64,000 nucleotides of DNA from Geosiphon pyriformis (Eukaryota; Glomeromycota; Glomeromycetes; Archaeosporales; Geosiphonaceae), in NCBI GenBank assembly GCA_016748015.1, contig JAAOMT010000254.1:186001-250000 (forward strand), in the 5' to 3' direction. Both the position numbers and the translations under genes were made by a program. How positions within the stretch are numbered: the first letter of the stretch is position 1; each line of letters begins with the position of its first letter. Shown one piece after another: positions 33,323-45,022 of this stretch. Under the pieces are notes generated by a model. The model searched no databases. It saw nothing but the letters and a program-made list of their open reading frames with translations, and was not told where the DNA came from.

Positions 33323-34710
33323 ATGGATCCCAGAAATTATAACAACATTAAAAACTATTTGGAGACTCTTATCATACCAGAAAATTGGTCTCTAAGTGAA
33401 AAACATCGATTACAACACCAATTCAAACAATATTTCATACACCACAACAAAATCTATTACAAAAATTGCAAAAACCCAAATCAACCACTTAAATTAATAC
33501 AGAAGAATGAAAAAAAAAACAATTCTATACAACATGTACACAGATCTTTCTTTAGCACACTTGGAAAGAAATAGAACAATTTAAAAAACTCTTGAATATT
33601 ACTTTTGGCCTCACATACAAAAAAACATTTAACAATATGTAAAATCTTGTGATAATTGTCAAAAAAGAGGAGGAACTTGCCCTACAGAATCTTTAAATCC
33701 AATCAAAGTTGAACAATTTTTTGACAGAGTTGGAATTGATTTAGTCGGACCATTACCTATCACAATCCAAGAAAATTGTTATATTGCAGTTGCAGTAGAT
33801 TATCTTACCAAATAGCCTGAAGCTAGAGCCATCCAAAGAGCAGACACAAAATCAGTAGCAAATTTTATCTATGAAGACATTATTTGTAGACATAGATGCC
33901 CAATTGAACTTTTATCTGATCAAGAAACACATTTTGTGAACAACTTAATACAAAAAATTTGTGTACAATTCAATATTAAAAGACTTTTATCATCATCTTA
34001 TCACCTCCAAACAAATAGACTTGTAAAATGATTTAATAGAACATTGTGTGAATCTTTAGCCAAAGTTTCAACAGATTTTGAGCAGAAATGAGATATCTTT
34101 ATTCCATCAGTGTTACTAGCATACAAAATACTAAAACAAGATACTACAAAACACATACTATTTGATTTTACTTATGAAAGAACAGCAACATTACCAATTA
34201 ATTTCACAGTAAAAACATATCCAGTGCAACCAATTAATGAAGAAAACTTCCAAGAAACACTTCAAAGAAAAGCTTATACTTTTTTTAGTATATTGAAAGG
34301 AAAAAAATACAGAGCAACCACTTATATTAAACACTCCCAAGCCTTACAAAAAGAAAGACATAACAACAAACTGCGACAAGTTACCAATGAATTTAAAGTT
34401 GAAAATAAAGTTTTCTTACACAAAACTAAGGCTGAAAAACAATGAAGTGGAAAATTTAAACATAAATGGGATAGACCATTTTATATCCACGAAATTCTAA
34501 ACAATGGATTATACAAGTTAAGACTTGATAACAAAGTACTGGCAAAAGTTGCACATAGAAATAGACTAAAACACTATCATTTCAGAAACAATCCTGAACC
34601 ATTAATTCTACAAATTGGTATACATTTTTCTTTAATTAATCCTGAAGATATTCTCTGAAATTTAGAACCAATAATTATAATAAAACAACAACCAAACTTG
34701 AACACTTAAT
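33323..34710 (+). pseudogene. Integrase of D1
   Basis: The open piece 33323-33574 (NNIKNYLETLIIPENWSLSE) is the N-terminal extension, followed by a decayed HHCC module (about 33560-33670, SCDNCQKRG). DDE core: GIDLVGPLPI (about 33735), LLSDQETHFVNN (about 33905), TNRLVK where the Glu is changed to Lys (about 34015-34030). The open stretch 34110-34445 covers the region after the core to VENKVFLHKTKAEKQ. WDRPFYIHEILNN is the GPY module. The domain is inactive. Confidence 0.85.
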
Positions 34711-34860
34711 TTAACATAATTTTACAATAATCCTTTTAATAACACACAAAAACAAAAATAGTAAATAATTACAAAAAACACCCAAACCTAAAAACAAATA
34801 AAATTCCATATCCAAAAAATTATTTTTTTTATTTTTTTTTATTAGCTAACCATTTTTATC
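34711..34860 (+). other. D1 spacer between integrase and ORF3
   Basis: About 150 bp, A/T-rich, with no gene visible. The matching spacer in D2 is 30963-31083. Confidence 0.5.
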
Positions 34861-35550
34861 ATGATTATTCCCCGAAATATCCAACAAATATCCCAAAAAT
34901 TAATGTTAGCTTTGAAAACACTTCCTGATTTATCCATAATAATTAATAGAAGTCAAATTAATTATATTTAGAAAAAAACCACAGCTCCAGTAGTAAATAA
35001 TTCTCAGAATTATTATCCTTATAGAAAAAAAACAAAAAGTTACTCTGGAAATCAATTACCAGAACTTTTGAAGCAAGCACTAAAAGAAAACCTTTTATCT
35101 GTCCCTATTGACATTTCACCAAATACCACAATGCAACAAAAATTTCTATTATTCCTCAATAAACAAAACAATGAACATACTCATATATATAGATATTTTC
35201 ATATTAGAAAAACATTTTATGAACGAAAACTGGAACTTGAAGCAACCAATATTACTTCTAAGACTATACAAAAACAAATTCACAATGAATTCAAGACAGC
35301 AACTAGACCAACAAACACTTGCTACAAACTTAAAGCAGTATTTAGACTCTATAATTTATTCAATACTTGTGAAAACGTCCTACAAAACCCAATACTCCAT
35401 TCAATGAAGATACAATACATTGAAAAGCTCACAGAACTGAAATTTTAACAATTTCCAGACCAGATCACTTCAATTATCTTGGACCACTATCTTAACATTA
35501 CAGATAGTGCTTGGACTTTGACAGAGCTCAGTCTTAAGGAAAAAATTATG
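34861..35550 (+). pseudogene. Extra ORF downstream of integrase in D1 (ORF3)
   Basis: One plus-strand frame from an ATG at 34861 (MIIPRNIQQISQKLMLALKT) to the 3' LTR, interrupted by a TAG near 34970 and a TAA near 35447. The long open part 35068-35448 carries IYRYFHIRKTFYERKLELEA, KQIHNEFKTATRPTN, LYNLFNTCENVLQNPILHS and KIQYIEKLTELKF. It aligns along its whole length with D2 ORF3. It is about 230 codons, with no transmembrane segment. Unknown function. Confidence 0.65.
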
Positions 35551-36517
35551 TTATCAGTAGAATTTTAGCTATTAATTAGCATAAAATGACCCTCATAATT
35601 CCTATTATTAATTAGCATATTATTATTATTTCGAATATCACTTATTATTTAATCAAATTATCAAATATTATTACTCAATCAATAATTCGATTTGCACCAT
35701 AGAAATTAAGATGATCAAATTACACAATACTCTGAACCATTTAACATAGTCAAAATTTGCCGAAATTAATGAAAATTGGCTGAAATAATCAATAGTTCAA
35801 TGAAATAACTTGTAGTTTGCTAAAATGTATCTTTAGTTTACCCAAATTGTAGCAAAGAGAAAAATGCAAGTTTAAAAATTAGTACTACAACAAGTTGTAT
35901 AAAAGAAGAGCTTCTCTCTTCAAGAAAATGTATCTTCTCATAGTATATTACCATAGTATCTTACTTTATATATCTTAATTGAAACAAATTATCTTTTACA
36001 TATTTCAAATAAAAATTAAATATTGAAAACCCAAATTTTTTAATTATTGCACTTGAAATTCTCTCAACACAACTAATGTTTTGAAATTAATTAGCTACCA
36101 ATTTCAATAATCTGTTAGTGACTCCAGGCCTGAATAGAAAACGTTTCTCTTGTTAGAATTCTATTTCTTTTATATTTCTTTTATTTTCTTTTTTTTTTTT
36201 ATTATAATTATTAAGGTAGTCTACAAATGAGATTCCTGTAGAAAAGTTGACTTTTATAGCAAAGTAACTACACATTTTTAATGAGCTTCCAGATGAGCAA
36301 TTCCTGGAAAAAAGTTGACATTTACTACAACATAACTACACAAAGCAACTAGCATAGAATTGGCCATTCCACTTATAAGCTCAGCAATTCAAATTATAGG
36401 AGATAATTTGAAGATAAATTCAGTTACTGGAGGTCCAACTACTTCCTGAGAATGTGAATTCACAGCAAATCAACATTAACAACATTCAAGAAAAAAGACC
36501 AAAAACTTCCAGTAACA
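35549..36517 (+). repeat. 3' LTR of D1
   Basis: 969 bp, starting TGTTATCAGTAG and ending CCAGTAACA, paired with 16852-17821. TATA box at about 35898. Followed by the CCAC duplication at 36518-36521. Confidence 0.93.
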
Positions 36518-36521
36518 CCAC

Positions 36522-36944
36522 TAATAAATAATCTAGGCCAAAAATTAATCTTATAGCAAATATTATGTAAATAATAGAAGAAAGAGGCATTGCACTTAAA
36601 AGCTCTAGTAATACATATAGGGTATCTGAGTTTTCAAGACCACAGGTACACTTAATTGAGACTGTTATAGCTTCATGTACAACTTACACTAAGATTAAAG
36701 ACTTATTAAGGAAGGAAAACATTTTGTATTTGCATTAGATACAGAATGAAAATAGATCACTAATAATATGGATAGACTTTACAAGAAAATATAGGCAAAG
36801 TAATAGTGGTAGAATTCCCAAATGGTTTAAGATTTTAGAGTTTACAATCATTATGGATGAACACAGAAACATTAATGTAACCCAATATGAAACAGTGGAA
36901 ATACATAAAATAGATAACCAAATACCAGATGACTTAAATACAAT
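36522..36944 (+). pseudogene. LINE middle piece (after RT, before RNase H)
   Basis: The LINE frame resumes directly after D1: NKxSRPKINLIANI, EERGIALKSSSNTYRVSEF, LSIWIDFTRKYRQSNSG and RIPKWFKILEFTI, ending DDLNT at 36944 where ORF1-only copy 1 is inserted. This is the low-complexity connector between the RT thumb and RNase H of fungal LINE ORF2 proteins. Stops replace a few codons. Confidence 0.75.
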
Positions 36945-39343
36945 TTTTTTTTGTTAACATGTAGCCATGTTGGTTATTTATTAGTTATGTTCACAGTAAT
37001 ATAGCATTTTCATAAAGCCAGTTTACCCAATAATACAAATCACAAGATGCAGCTAATCACAAGCAGAAAGCCTTAACTACATACTAGTACTATCTTTGCT
37101 ACTTAATGTATTAAACATATCTAATTCATATATCTTACTCATAATACTAACAAGCTCATAACTATCCTTAATCATATTACTCATTCACTTAGCAGTCTGA
37201 TTAGGACTGGATTTGATTCCAGAAGGCTAATTTTCTTATAAATGTATCATAATATCAAAGGTATTATCATAAACCAAAAAATCTTTATCATTATTATCAT
37301 TATCATCAACCATGTTGTCATTATCTGATTTATCCTCCAAGCAGATCTGTTCACATTTTTTTTCAAGGCATGTTATTCTTTTCTGTATCACAATGGCAAT
37401 AGCAGCCAAGTCTTTATTTTGCTTAGCCAACCCATCCACATATTTCTTAACTGACATATCCATGGCAGTTGGAGTAGACAGAAATTTAGTAACCAATACA
37501 ATCAGAGCACCAACAGACTCAACCAAGGATTTTATCAACACAGACAGTTCACTAAGATGGGATTCCAGAGAAGCCAACTTAGATTCAACAGCAAAATTGG
37601 GAGCAGAAGAAACAGCAGGCAACACAGATGTTACAGTTTTGGAAAAATCACCAAGATTCAAGTCCATATCAGCAGCAGCAGGAGGAACCACAAAGACAGC
37701 AGCTTTGACATAAGATTTAGATCCAGCAAATAAAGATTTGAAAACTTTGGAACCACCAGAAGTATTGAAAGAGAATTTGGGTGGGAGAGGAGGTGATATC
37801 TTGCAGTCCACAGCCAAATAATTCAAGTCTTAATACTTGTAGCAGCAGTAATATCCAGAAGTTTTCTACCAGATACAACAATCACACAAGGTACCAGTTT
37901 TTGACACAGCAACATTCAAAGATTCCAAGGAATCAAAGATAACCACAGCAAAGCATTAATGCTGATAAGATTCAGGAAAGTAAAGAATGAAACATGTACA
38001 GCCACCAACTTGGGAGACCAAATCACTTATTTCAAAGGCAGTACAGCCAAATAAAAGATTAACCAACTTAGCTTTGAATACATCTCTTGAGGAGATAATC
38101 TCCTTTTGGTTGTCAATGAGAAAAATTCTAACATTATCTTTTCTAATCAATACAAACCAGTTAAAGAGAGCAGCAGCAGCAGAAGAAATGTTTTTAAAAT
38201 TAACCACAGCATATTGCCATAAGCCAGCAGGCTTCAACTTAACAGAAATGACAACACCAAAAATGCCAAGAGCAGTTTTGATATTATTAAAAGAGGTACC
38301 CAAAGATATATTATGCAAAGAAAAAAGAAGAACCAAAGACCACACCAGAAGACCATGCAATCTTAAGAGTAGTCAAAAAAACTTCATTATTAATGGTCAC
38401 TTTGGTAGCACTATTTAGACTCTTCTAAGATTTAAATTCCACACAGAACAACTTAACAGCATCTTGTGAAACTGACTTAAGTCCAATACAACCAGGCAGC
38501 AACTAAAACAAAAAACCAAGCAGAGTCATTTTGATTTTAAATGTAGTACCAAATACTAAATTGGATATTATCCAACCAGAGAACCTCTGACGACCATTCA
38601 CATTCTCCCAAGCACTACCATCAGCAGCACCAGAAACTAGGGAAGGGACAGTTGATTTTATTTTCATCTGATTAGCTCAATCTTTGAGATCATCTGGATT
38701 GATAAACTGTTTTGCTACTAAGATTGGTGATAATCTGCTAAAGAGTATCACATTAGACAACACAACCAGTAGTTGATCTTGGCCTATCTTGGAAGATATG
38801 CCACTGCTGTTGCCATCTATATTAAGAAGAGGGCTGGCTGCTGCTGTGAAGATCTTACCCAAGATCTTATCTGGAATTACAAAGGGATTTGGTGTTACTA
38901 AAGCAGTTGCAACTGTCTGCTGCTGTTTTTTGGAATTTTTTGTTTTCATGGCCATTTGTAAAGCAGTAGTAATAGAAGTAGTAGTGAAAGTAGTAAGAGC
39001 AGAAAAGACCAACTTATTGACTAATCTGTTATTAAAAATCTTTGGGTTTTTAAAAGCAGTAGAAACAACACTGGAACTAACCCAAGTGTGTTTTTTTGAA
39101 AGAACTTTGACTGAAGAAGAACTACCAGCCAAAGATAAAAAAAATAAACCAAAAGCCACTAAAGGCAGCTTTTTACTAGTATTTTTTAAAGGAAATATTG
39201 CCAGAACGTTTTGTCTAGCTGTTTCAATAACAGAGAGATCTTCTCGTATTAAAACTTTATTAATTACTATAGAAAAAGTACTGTTTGCAACTTTTTTACT
39301 CTTAGCTCTATTCATAGTCATAAAAATTAGGAAAGAAAAACCC
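36945..39343 (-). mobile_element. ORF1-only LINE-like element, copy 1
   Basis: A minus-strand element of about 2.4 kb. Its poly(A) appears as a T run at 36945-36952, and its 5' end lies about 20 bp upstream of the ORF1 ATG at 39321. It is flanked by the 10-bp direct repeat TAAATACAAT (36935-36944 and 39344-39353). It interrupts the LINE, whose frame continues across it (DDLNT/MQKDS). Confidence 0.88.
37077..39321 (-). pseudogene. ORF1-type RNA-binding protein, copy 1
   Basis: It begins MTMNRAKSKKVANSTFSIV (39321). N-terminal Lys/Ser-rich region 38677-39321; RRM-like segment at about 38130-38360 (IKTALGIFGVVISVKLKPAG, LWQYAVVNFKNISSAAAAL); a second RRM-like segment to about 37880; a decayed CCHC knuckle at about 37800-37850 (second Cys and His both changed to Tyr). 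Then follow the coiled-coil-like region SKLASLESHLSELSVLIKSL (open 37236-37826) and an Asp/Asn-rich acidic stretch. It ends at a TAG at 37077-37079. There is no RT anywhere in the element. Confidence 0.82.
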
Positions 39344-39353
39344 TAAATACAAT

Positions 39354-40530
39354 GCAAAAAGACTCTATTTATATCCAAATTTCTGATGCTCTATTACCAC
39401 AATAGAGAAATGTGCAAGAGAAGTTGAGACTCAGAAAGGAAATAGAAATATCAACAAATGGCTCACTGGTAAAAGCTAGTTCTGAGGATACTAAAGGAGC
39501 AGCCACTTTTATGACACATAGAATAAAAGCCAACTTTGATATAGCAGTTGATAAAACATTATTGTCAACAAAAACTGAGACAAAAGCTGTATTATTGGCT
39601 TTGAAAATAGTACTCTACAAATGTAAACTGATATTAAACACAAATAGTTAGGCAGTAGTGTCAACAGCTCAAAAATAGTTGTTCAAAAATTCTCCCTTGT
39701 CTGTTAGGAATCAGCTCAAAACTTCTAACTGGTGCATATAAAATGCAATTAAAGCAGTAATAAGGAAAAAAAGAATTGATCTTACCATAAACAAAGTGGC
39801 TGCACATACTGAAATATCCAAAAATGAGAAGGCTGACAAATTAGCCAAAGAAGCTACTGCCCTTAACACAATGGAATGGACCTACAATGACAAAAATACC
39901 AGCTATGTTCCCAGTTGCAGAGAAATTAAGTTGGATCTAAATATCAGACACTTTTTGACTCAACAGACCAAACTTCAAGCAGCTTTGAAATGGATAAGCA
40001 ATAATAAAGTCCAAGAGATATTAAGACCTTTAGACTAAAAGATAGACTAAAAAAGCATAACCAAAGTTTGGAATTGGGATGGTAAAATGTTCTCTGGCTT
40101 TACTTTAGCCAGTTCCTTAGCAATGCATACATTTATTATGAAATCATTTCACAACATACTGCCAACAGCAGAGGTGCTATATAACAGATGTCTCTTTGTG
40201 TATTTAATTAATCTTTGCAAAATATGTCACATGGAAGTAGAAACCAACTGTCACTTTTGGGAATGCTTTTTGAATACTCAAAAAAACAAGACACTGATAG
40301 ACAAAGTGAAAAATAAGTGGATGCAGTGCTTATCAAAGACTATGGGAGGAAAACACAAAACCTTAAACTCTGACAAGAAGTTGGTCCTATCTAATAAGTA
40401 TATTATGTCAACATTCAACATAGATCTACTATACAATAAATTGATCAATAAGCAATTTGGAAGAATTAATACTTTCACTGACATTGATCATAAAACTTGT
40501 AATAATATATTAATTGGAGTGTGTAAATGA
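39354..40530 (+). pseudogene. LINE RNase H and C-terminal domain
   Basis: MQKDSIYIQISDALL leads into STNGSLVKASSEDTKGAATF (39448-39510), the RNase H start where TDGS has become TNGS; ETKAVLLALKIVL holds the Glu; VAAHTEISKNEKADKLAKEA (39796-39858) holds the His and Asp of the last motif. The C-terminal domain (40087-40530) has CKICHMEVETNCHFWEC (about 40216-40266), the CCHC motif found near the end of many LINE ORF2 proteins. Open pieces are 39412-39651, 39796-40038 and 40087-40530. Confidence 0.85.
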
Positions 40531-40950
40531 GCAGTGGCTCAAGCAAAAAGTAGATTATGGGATGAACAATTCAAATTACAAACTGAGTGAGAAAAATCAG
40601 TGAGTATTAATAACAAAGTTAAGAAAAGTCTATCAGGTGTGTTCAACATATATAAAATATTGGGAAGTGATAGTGATGATAACAGCAAAGCTAAAATTAA
40701 GATTTTTATAGTGTAATAAGATACTAATTGATGTTTTTTGTGGTAGAATTGCTTTAAATAATAGTGTGATACCTCTTAGATTTTCTGATTATATTAGTAT
40801 GTAGTTAGACATAGCCACTTAGTAATTAGTCATATCTTGTAATTTAGATTATTGGGTGAGTTGGCTTTATAAAAAAACCATGCTTTTTGAGTGTGGCTAA
40901 ACTAATAAAAGATTAGTGTAACTACATGTTAACAAAAAAAAAAAAAAAAA
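40531..40950 (+). other. LINE C-terminal end, 3' UTR and poly(A)
   Basis: The last coding residues are followed by a 3' UTR. From about 40800, ATTGGGTGAGTTGGCTTTAT ... CTAATAAA ... ACATGTTAACA then 18 A. The last 130 bp are clearly related to the 3' ends of all ORF1-only copies (for example 43441-43587). I read this as the 3' recognition tail of the retrotransposition machinery. Confidence 0.82.
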
Positions 40951-41157
40951 GAGCTGAAGATAACAAAGGAGAATTGTTGCAATCTTTTGAAAAATGTCCA
41001 GTTAATCCACAACAGTAGCACACAGGTGATAAGGAGGCTGCTGAGACTAGTTCAAATCTAAATCTTTAGGTTGTTGATTATTTCTGACTGTTTAGGCTAA
41101 TAGTTCTAATAGCCAAGCAAAATTTGCTGTAAGTCTATCTATTAATTGTTTATTTAG
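40951..41157 (-). pseudogene. B gag fragment with zinc knuckle
   Basis: On the minus strand: LNKQLIDRLTANFAWLLELL followed by CYCCGLTGHFSKDCNNSPLL (a CCHC knuckle at about 40975-41016), reaching the LINE insertion site. It joins in phase to 15509 downstream and to 43588 upstream once inserts and duplications are removed. The knuckle residues C-x2-C-x4-H-x4-C are intact. Confidence 0.82.
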
Positions 41158-43587
41158 AAAAAAAAAACTTTTTTTCTTCTAAATTTCATGACCATGAATT
41201 GAATTAAGAGTAAAAAAGTTGCAAACAGTTCTTTTTCTATAGTAACTAATAAAGTTTCAACATGAAAGGATCTCTCTGTTATTGAAGCAGCTAGACAAAA
41301 TGTTCTGGCAACATTTCCTTTAAAAAATACTAATAAAAAGCTGTTTTTAGTGACTTCTGGTTTATTTTTTTCACCTTTGGCTGGTAGTTTTTCTCCAGTT
41401 AAAGTTCTTTCAAAAAGACACACTTGAGTTAATCCCAGTATTGTTTCTACTGCTTCTAAGAGCCCAAAAATTTTTAATAACAGACCAGTCAACACATTGG
41501 TCTTTCCTGCTTTTATCATTCCCATTACTATTTCTACTACTACTGCTTCACAAATAACCACAAAAGCAAAAAATTCCAAAAAACAGCAGCAGACAGTTAC
41601 AACTGCTATAGTTACACCAAACCCCTTTGTAGTTCTAGATGAGATCTTTAGTAAGATCTCTATAGCAGTAGACAGTTTTCTTCCTGATATGGATGGCAAC
41701 AGCAGCAGCACATCTCTCAAGATGGGTTAAGATCAACTACTGGCTGTGTTGTCTAATGTGGTACTCTCCAGCAGATCATTACTAATCCCAGTAGCAAAAC
41801 AGTTCATCAATTCAGATGATCTTAAAGATTGGGCTGATCAGATAGAAATGAAGTCAACTGCTTCTTCCCCATTTTCTGACACTGCTAATGGTGATGCTTG
41901 GAAGAATGTGAATGGTCGTCAAAGGTTCTCTGGTTGGGTGGCCTCTAATTTTGTGCCTGGTAGTACATTTAAGATCAAAATGGCCCTGCTTGGTTTGTTT
42001 CAGTTGCTGCCTGGTTGTATTGGGCTTAAGTCAGTTTCACAAGATGCTGTCAAATTGTTCTGTGTGGAATTTGCATTTTAGAAAAGTCTAAATAGTGCTG
42101 TCAAAGTGGCCATTGGTGAAGAGATTTTTCTAACCACTCTTAAAATTGCATGGTTTTCTGGTGTGGCCTCTGTGTTTTTCCCTTCTCTGTCTGTTGCACT
42201 TCGTAATGTTCTCTTGGATAGCTTTCCTGATGACATTAAAGCTGCTCTTGGCATTTTTGGTGTTGTCATTTCTGTTAAGTTGAAGCCAGCTGGCTTGTGA
42301 TAATACACTGTAGTTCACTTCAAGGACATTTTTTCTGCTGCTGAGACTCTCAAACACTGGTCTGTGCTGGTCAAAAAAAATAGTGTCAGAATTCTTTCTG
42401 TAGTTAACCAAAGAAAGATTATTGCTTCAAGAGATGTATTTAAAGCTAAGTTGGTTAGTTTTCTCTTTGGTTGTACTGCCTTTGAGATTAGTAATTTGGT
42501 TTCTCAGGTTGGTGGCCAAACCTGTTTCATTCCCCAATCCCCTGATTCATACTGACATCAATGTTTTGCTGTGGTTACCTTCAATTCTCTGGAATTCTTG
42601 GACAATGCTGTGTTAAAAACTGGTACTTTGTGTAGTTGCAATATTTGGTGGAAAACTCCTGAATGCCATTGCTGCTACAGGTGTCAAGATTTGGATCATT
42701 TAGCAGTGGACTGCAAAGTGTCACCACCTCTTTCTCCCAAGTTTGTTTCTAACTCCACTAGTGATTCCAAAGTTTTCAAGTCTTTGTTCGCTGGGGCTAA
42801 GTCTTATGTCAAAGCTGTTGTATTTGTAGTTCCTTCTGCAGCTGCTGCTGCTGGTATAGATCTTGTTCTTGATTCAACTCCCAAAAGTGTAGTACCTATG
42901 GTTCCTAGTGTCTCCCCTGTTTTGATTGCTGTTGTTAAATCCAGATTGGCTTTTATGGAATCCTATCTTAATAAGTTGGTATTATTAGTTAAGTCTATAA
43001 TTGAACCTGTTGGTTCTCTGGTTGTGCTGATTACCAAACTGCTGTCTACTCCACAAGCTGTAGACATGATATTGAGAGAAAGTATGGTTGGTTTGGAAAA
43101 ACAAGTTAAAGCTGTAGCTACTGTGACTTCTATGTTGAATAGAGACATTAAGTCCCTAACAAAAAAGTATGATCAGATCTCCTTGAAAAATGCATCTGAT
43201 GATGATAATATAGATGATAATGATAATAAGATTAAAGACTTTTCAGTCTATAATGACACCTTTGATATGATGATGCAATTGTGGAAGGATCAGCCTCCTA
43301 GCATCAAATCCAATCCTGATTAAACTGTTAAGTGGATGAGTGGTATGGTTAAGAATAGTCATAAGCTTGTTAGTATTATGGATAAGATGTATGAATTAGA
43401 TATGTTTGATACATTAAGTAACATAGGTAGTATTAGCATGTAGTTAGGGCTTTCTGCTTGTGGTTAATCATATCTTGTGATTTTGTATTATTGGGTGAGC
43501 TGGTTTTGTAAAAGCACCACTTTACTGTAGACATAACTAATAAATAACCAGCATGGCTACATGTTAACAAAAAAAAAAAAAAAAAAA
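41158..43587 (+). mobile_element. ORF1-only LINE-like element, copy 2
   Basis: A plus-strand element of 2,430 bp, from an A/T-rich leader just ahead of the ORF1 ATG (41188) to poly(A) at 43569-43587. The flanks 41143-41157 and 43588-43602 form a 15-bp duplication with four differences, all C/T or G/A. Inserted in B gag, which reads through once the element is removed (PNEQLIDRLTANF). Confidence 0.86.
41188..43443 (+). pseudogene. ORF1-type RNA-binding protein, copy 2
   Basis: ATG at 41188, stop TAG at 43441, about 750 codons with a few stops and shifts. N-terminal part to about 41730. Conserved block DDLKDWADQIEMKST and WKNVNGRQRFSGWVASNFVP (41815-41960). RRM-like segment at about 42180-42400 (IKAALGIFGVVISVKLKPAG, then VHFKDIFSAAETLKHWSVLV). 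A second RRM-like segment (KAKLVSFLFGCTAFEISNLV). An intact CCHC knuckle at 42673-42714 (CYRCQDLDHLAVDC). A coiled-coil-like region (RLAFMESYLNKLVLLVKSII), an acidic stretch (DDDNIDDNDNK), and the tail DQPPSIKSNPD. The open piece 42571-43323 is the best preserved. RRM plus CCHC is the known build of many LINE ORF1 proteins. Confidence 0.85.
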
Positions 43588-43883
43588 CAACTGTTCATTT
43601 GGGTCTTGAGTTTGGGTGGCAAAAGAGATAGCAGCTATTTGTGGAGCAGAAGCCATAACAGAAACAAGAGCATAAACTAGAAGAGTAAATTCTAGATGCT
43701 CCTTTGGTTATCTTCTATTCTCTGGGCAAGTTCAATAGTCATATCTAATGTGGGATTATTTTTTAAGGCCAAAAGAAGCCAAAAAGCATATGACAGATCT
43801 GTTCTTAATCCTTTTGTAAAGAAATAAATCTTTTGCTTTTCTGTCCAGTTTTTTTCAGAGTTTACTCTTTTAATTAACTTTCT
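43588..43883 (-). pseudogene. B gag fragment (capsid C-terminal part)
   Basis: Minus-strand open stretch with FLSRKLIKRVNSEKNWTEKQ, KIYFFTKGLRTDLSYAFWLL and TLDMTIELAQRIEDNQRSI. This is the C-terminal half of a Ty3-type capsid domain. The part from KLIKRVNSEK is B; the residues before it come from copy 3. The frame joins upstream to 48770 (VTKYAKAIRKLI) after copy 3/5 is removed. Confidence 0.82.
43870..43883. repeat. 14-bp target duplication of ORF1-only copy 3/5
   Basis: TTAATTAACTTTCT occurs here and at 48756-48769, directly after the poly(A) of copy 5. The identical ends show that segments 43884-45022 and 47487-48755 are one element. Confidence 0.88.
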
Positions 43884-43921
43884 AGACAAAAAATAATAAA
43901 ACTCTTTTTCTCTCAAATTTC

Positions 43922-45022
43922 ATGACCACGACTAAAGCTAAAAGTAAAAAAGTTGCAAACAGTACTTTTTCTATAGTAACTAATAAAGTTTTAACACGAA
44001 AGGGTCTCTTTGTTATTGAAGCAGCTAGGCAAAACATTTTGGTTACATTTCTTTTAAAAAACAGTAGTAAAAAGCTGCCTTTAGCAGCTTCTGGTTTATT
44101 TTCTTCACCTTTGGTTGGTAGTTCTTCTCCAGTCAAAGTTTTTTTAAAAAGGCATACTTGGGTTAGTCTTAGTGTTGTCTCTACTACTTCAAAAAGCCCA
44201 AAGATTTTTAATAACAGACCAGTCAACAAGTTGGTCTTTTCTGCTCTTACCACTTTCACTACTTCTGCTATTTCTGCTTTACAAATGACTGCAAAAGCCA
44301 AAAATTACAAAAAACAGCAGTAAGCAGTCACAACTGCTATGGTTACATTGAATCTCTTTGTGGTTCCAGATGAGATCTTGGATAAGATCTCTATAGCAGC
44401 AGCCAGCTCTCTTTTTGATATGGATGACAATAGCAACAACTTAACTTTTAATATGAAGTAAGATCAACCACTGGTTGTGTTGCTTGATGTGATGATCTTC
44501 AGCAAATTTTCTTCTGCCATAGAAACAAAACAGTCTGTCATTTCAGATGATCTTAAAAATTGGACTGATCAGATAAAAATAGAATCATCTATTTCTTTTT
44601 CAGTTTTTGGTGTTGCTGATGGAAGTGCTTGAATAAATGTGAATAGTCAACAAAAATTCTCTGGGTAGATGGTCTTTACTCTTGTGCCTGATGTTACATT
44701 CAAGATTAAGATGGCCCTTTTTAGTTCCTTGTTTTAACTACTGTCTGGTTGTATTGGACTTAAGTTGGTTTTACAAGATGCTGTTAAGTTGTTCTGTGTG
44801 GAATTTGCATCTTAAGAGAGTCTAACTGGAGCCACCAAAGTGGCCATTGGTAATAAGATTTTTTTGACCACTCTTAAGATTACACAATCTTCTGGTGTGG
44901 CTTCTGTTTCTTCTTCTTCTCTATTAGTTGTACTGTGTGACATATCTTTGGGTACCTCTTCCAATAACATCAAAAATGCTCTTGGCATTTTTGGTGTTGT
45001 CACATCTGTTAAGTTAAAGCCT
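43922..45022 (+). pseudogene. ORF1-type protein, copy 3/5, N-terminal half
   Basis: ATG at 43922 (MTTTKAKSKKVANSTFSIVT). The open piece 43922-44323 covers the Lys/Ser/Thr-rich N-terminal region; stops follow. Later blocks VIFSKFSS, SDDLKNWTDQIKIES and LGIFGVVTSVKLKP lie just before the break at 45022, in the middle of the first RRM-like segment. It is more decayed than copy 4, in line with copy 4 being a later arrival. Confidence 0.8.

Larger units (their letters stand above)
16852..36517 (+). mobile_element. D1: family D Ty3/Gypsy element, split by D2
   Basis: A plus-strand LTR element of 19,666 bp, of which 9,819 bp is D2 plus its 4-bp duplication, leaving about 9.85 kb. The LTRs are 970 and 969 bp. 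Internal order: gag, protease, Cys-rich module, dUTPase, RT (cut at 22940), then after D2 RNase H, integrase and ORF3. It is inserted in the LINE with a 4-bp CCAC duplication. All genes are decayed. Confidence 0.92.
15524..40950 (+). mobile_element. 5'-truncated LINE with RT and RNase H, split by D1 and an ORF1-only copy
   Basis: A plus-strand non-LTR element, about 3.35 kb without inserts. Its pieces are 15524-16851, 36522-36944 and 39354-40950. It starts inside the RT domain (5' truncation, typical of target-primed insertion) and ends with an 18-base A run after ACATGTTAACA. It carries RT, RNase H and a C-terminal Cys/His motif. The frame is continuous across the D1 insertion (EHST then NK) and across ORF1-only copy 1 (DDLNT then MQKDS). 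It is inactivated by many stops. Confidence 0.88.

Noticed and set aside
34861-35550. Envelope gene of a retrovirus-like element
   Set aside because: The position fits but there is no signal peptide, membrane span or cysteine pattern. It is annotated as an unknown ORF3.
38789-39346. Plus-strand open frame of 185 codons, and similar antisense frames at 41154-41720, 45038-45607, 51258-51752 and 54599-55018
   Set aside because: All are the antisense shadow of the Lys/Ser/Thr-rich N-terminal part of ORF1-only copies. They recur only because the repeats recur.
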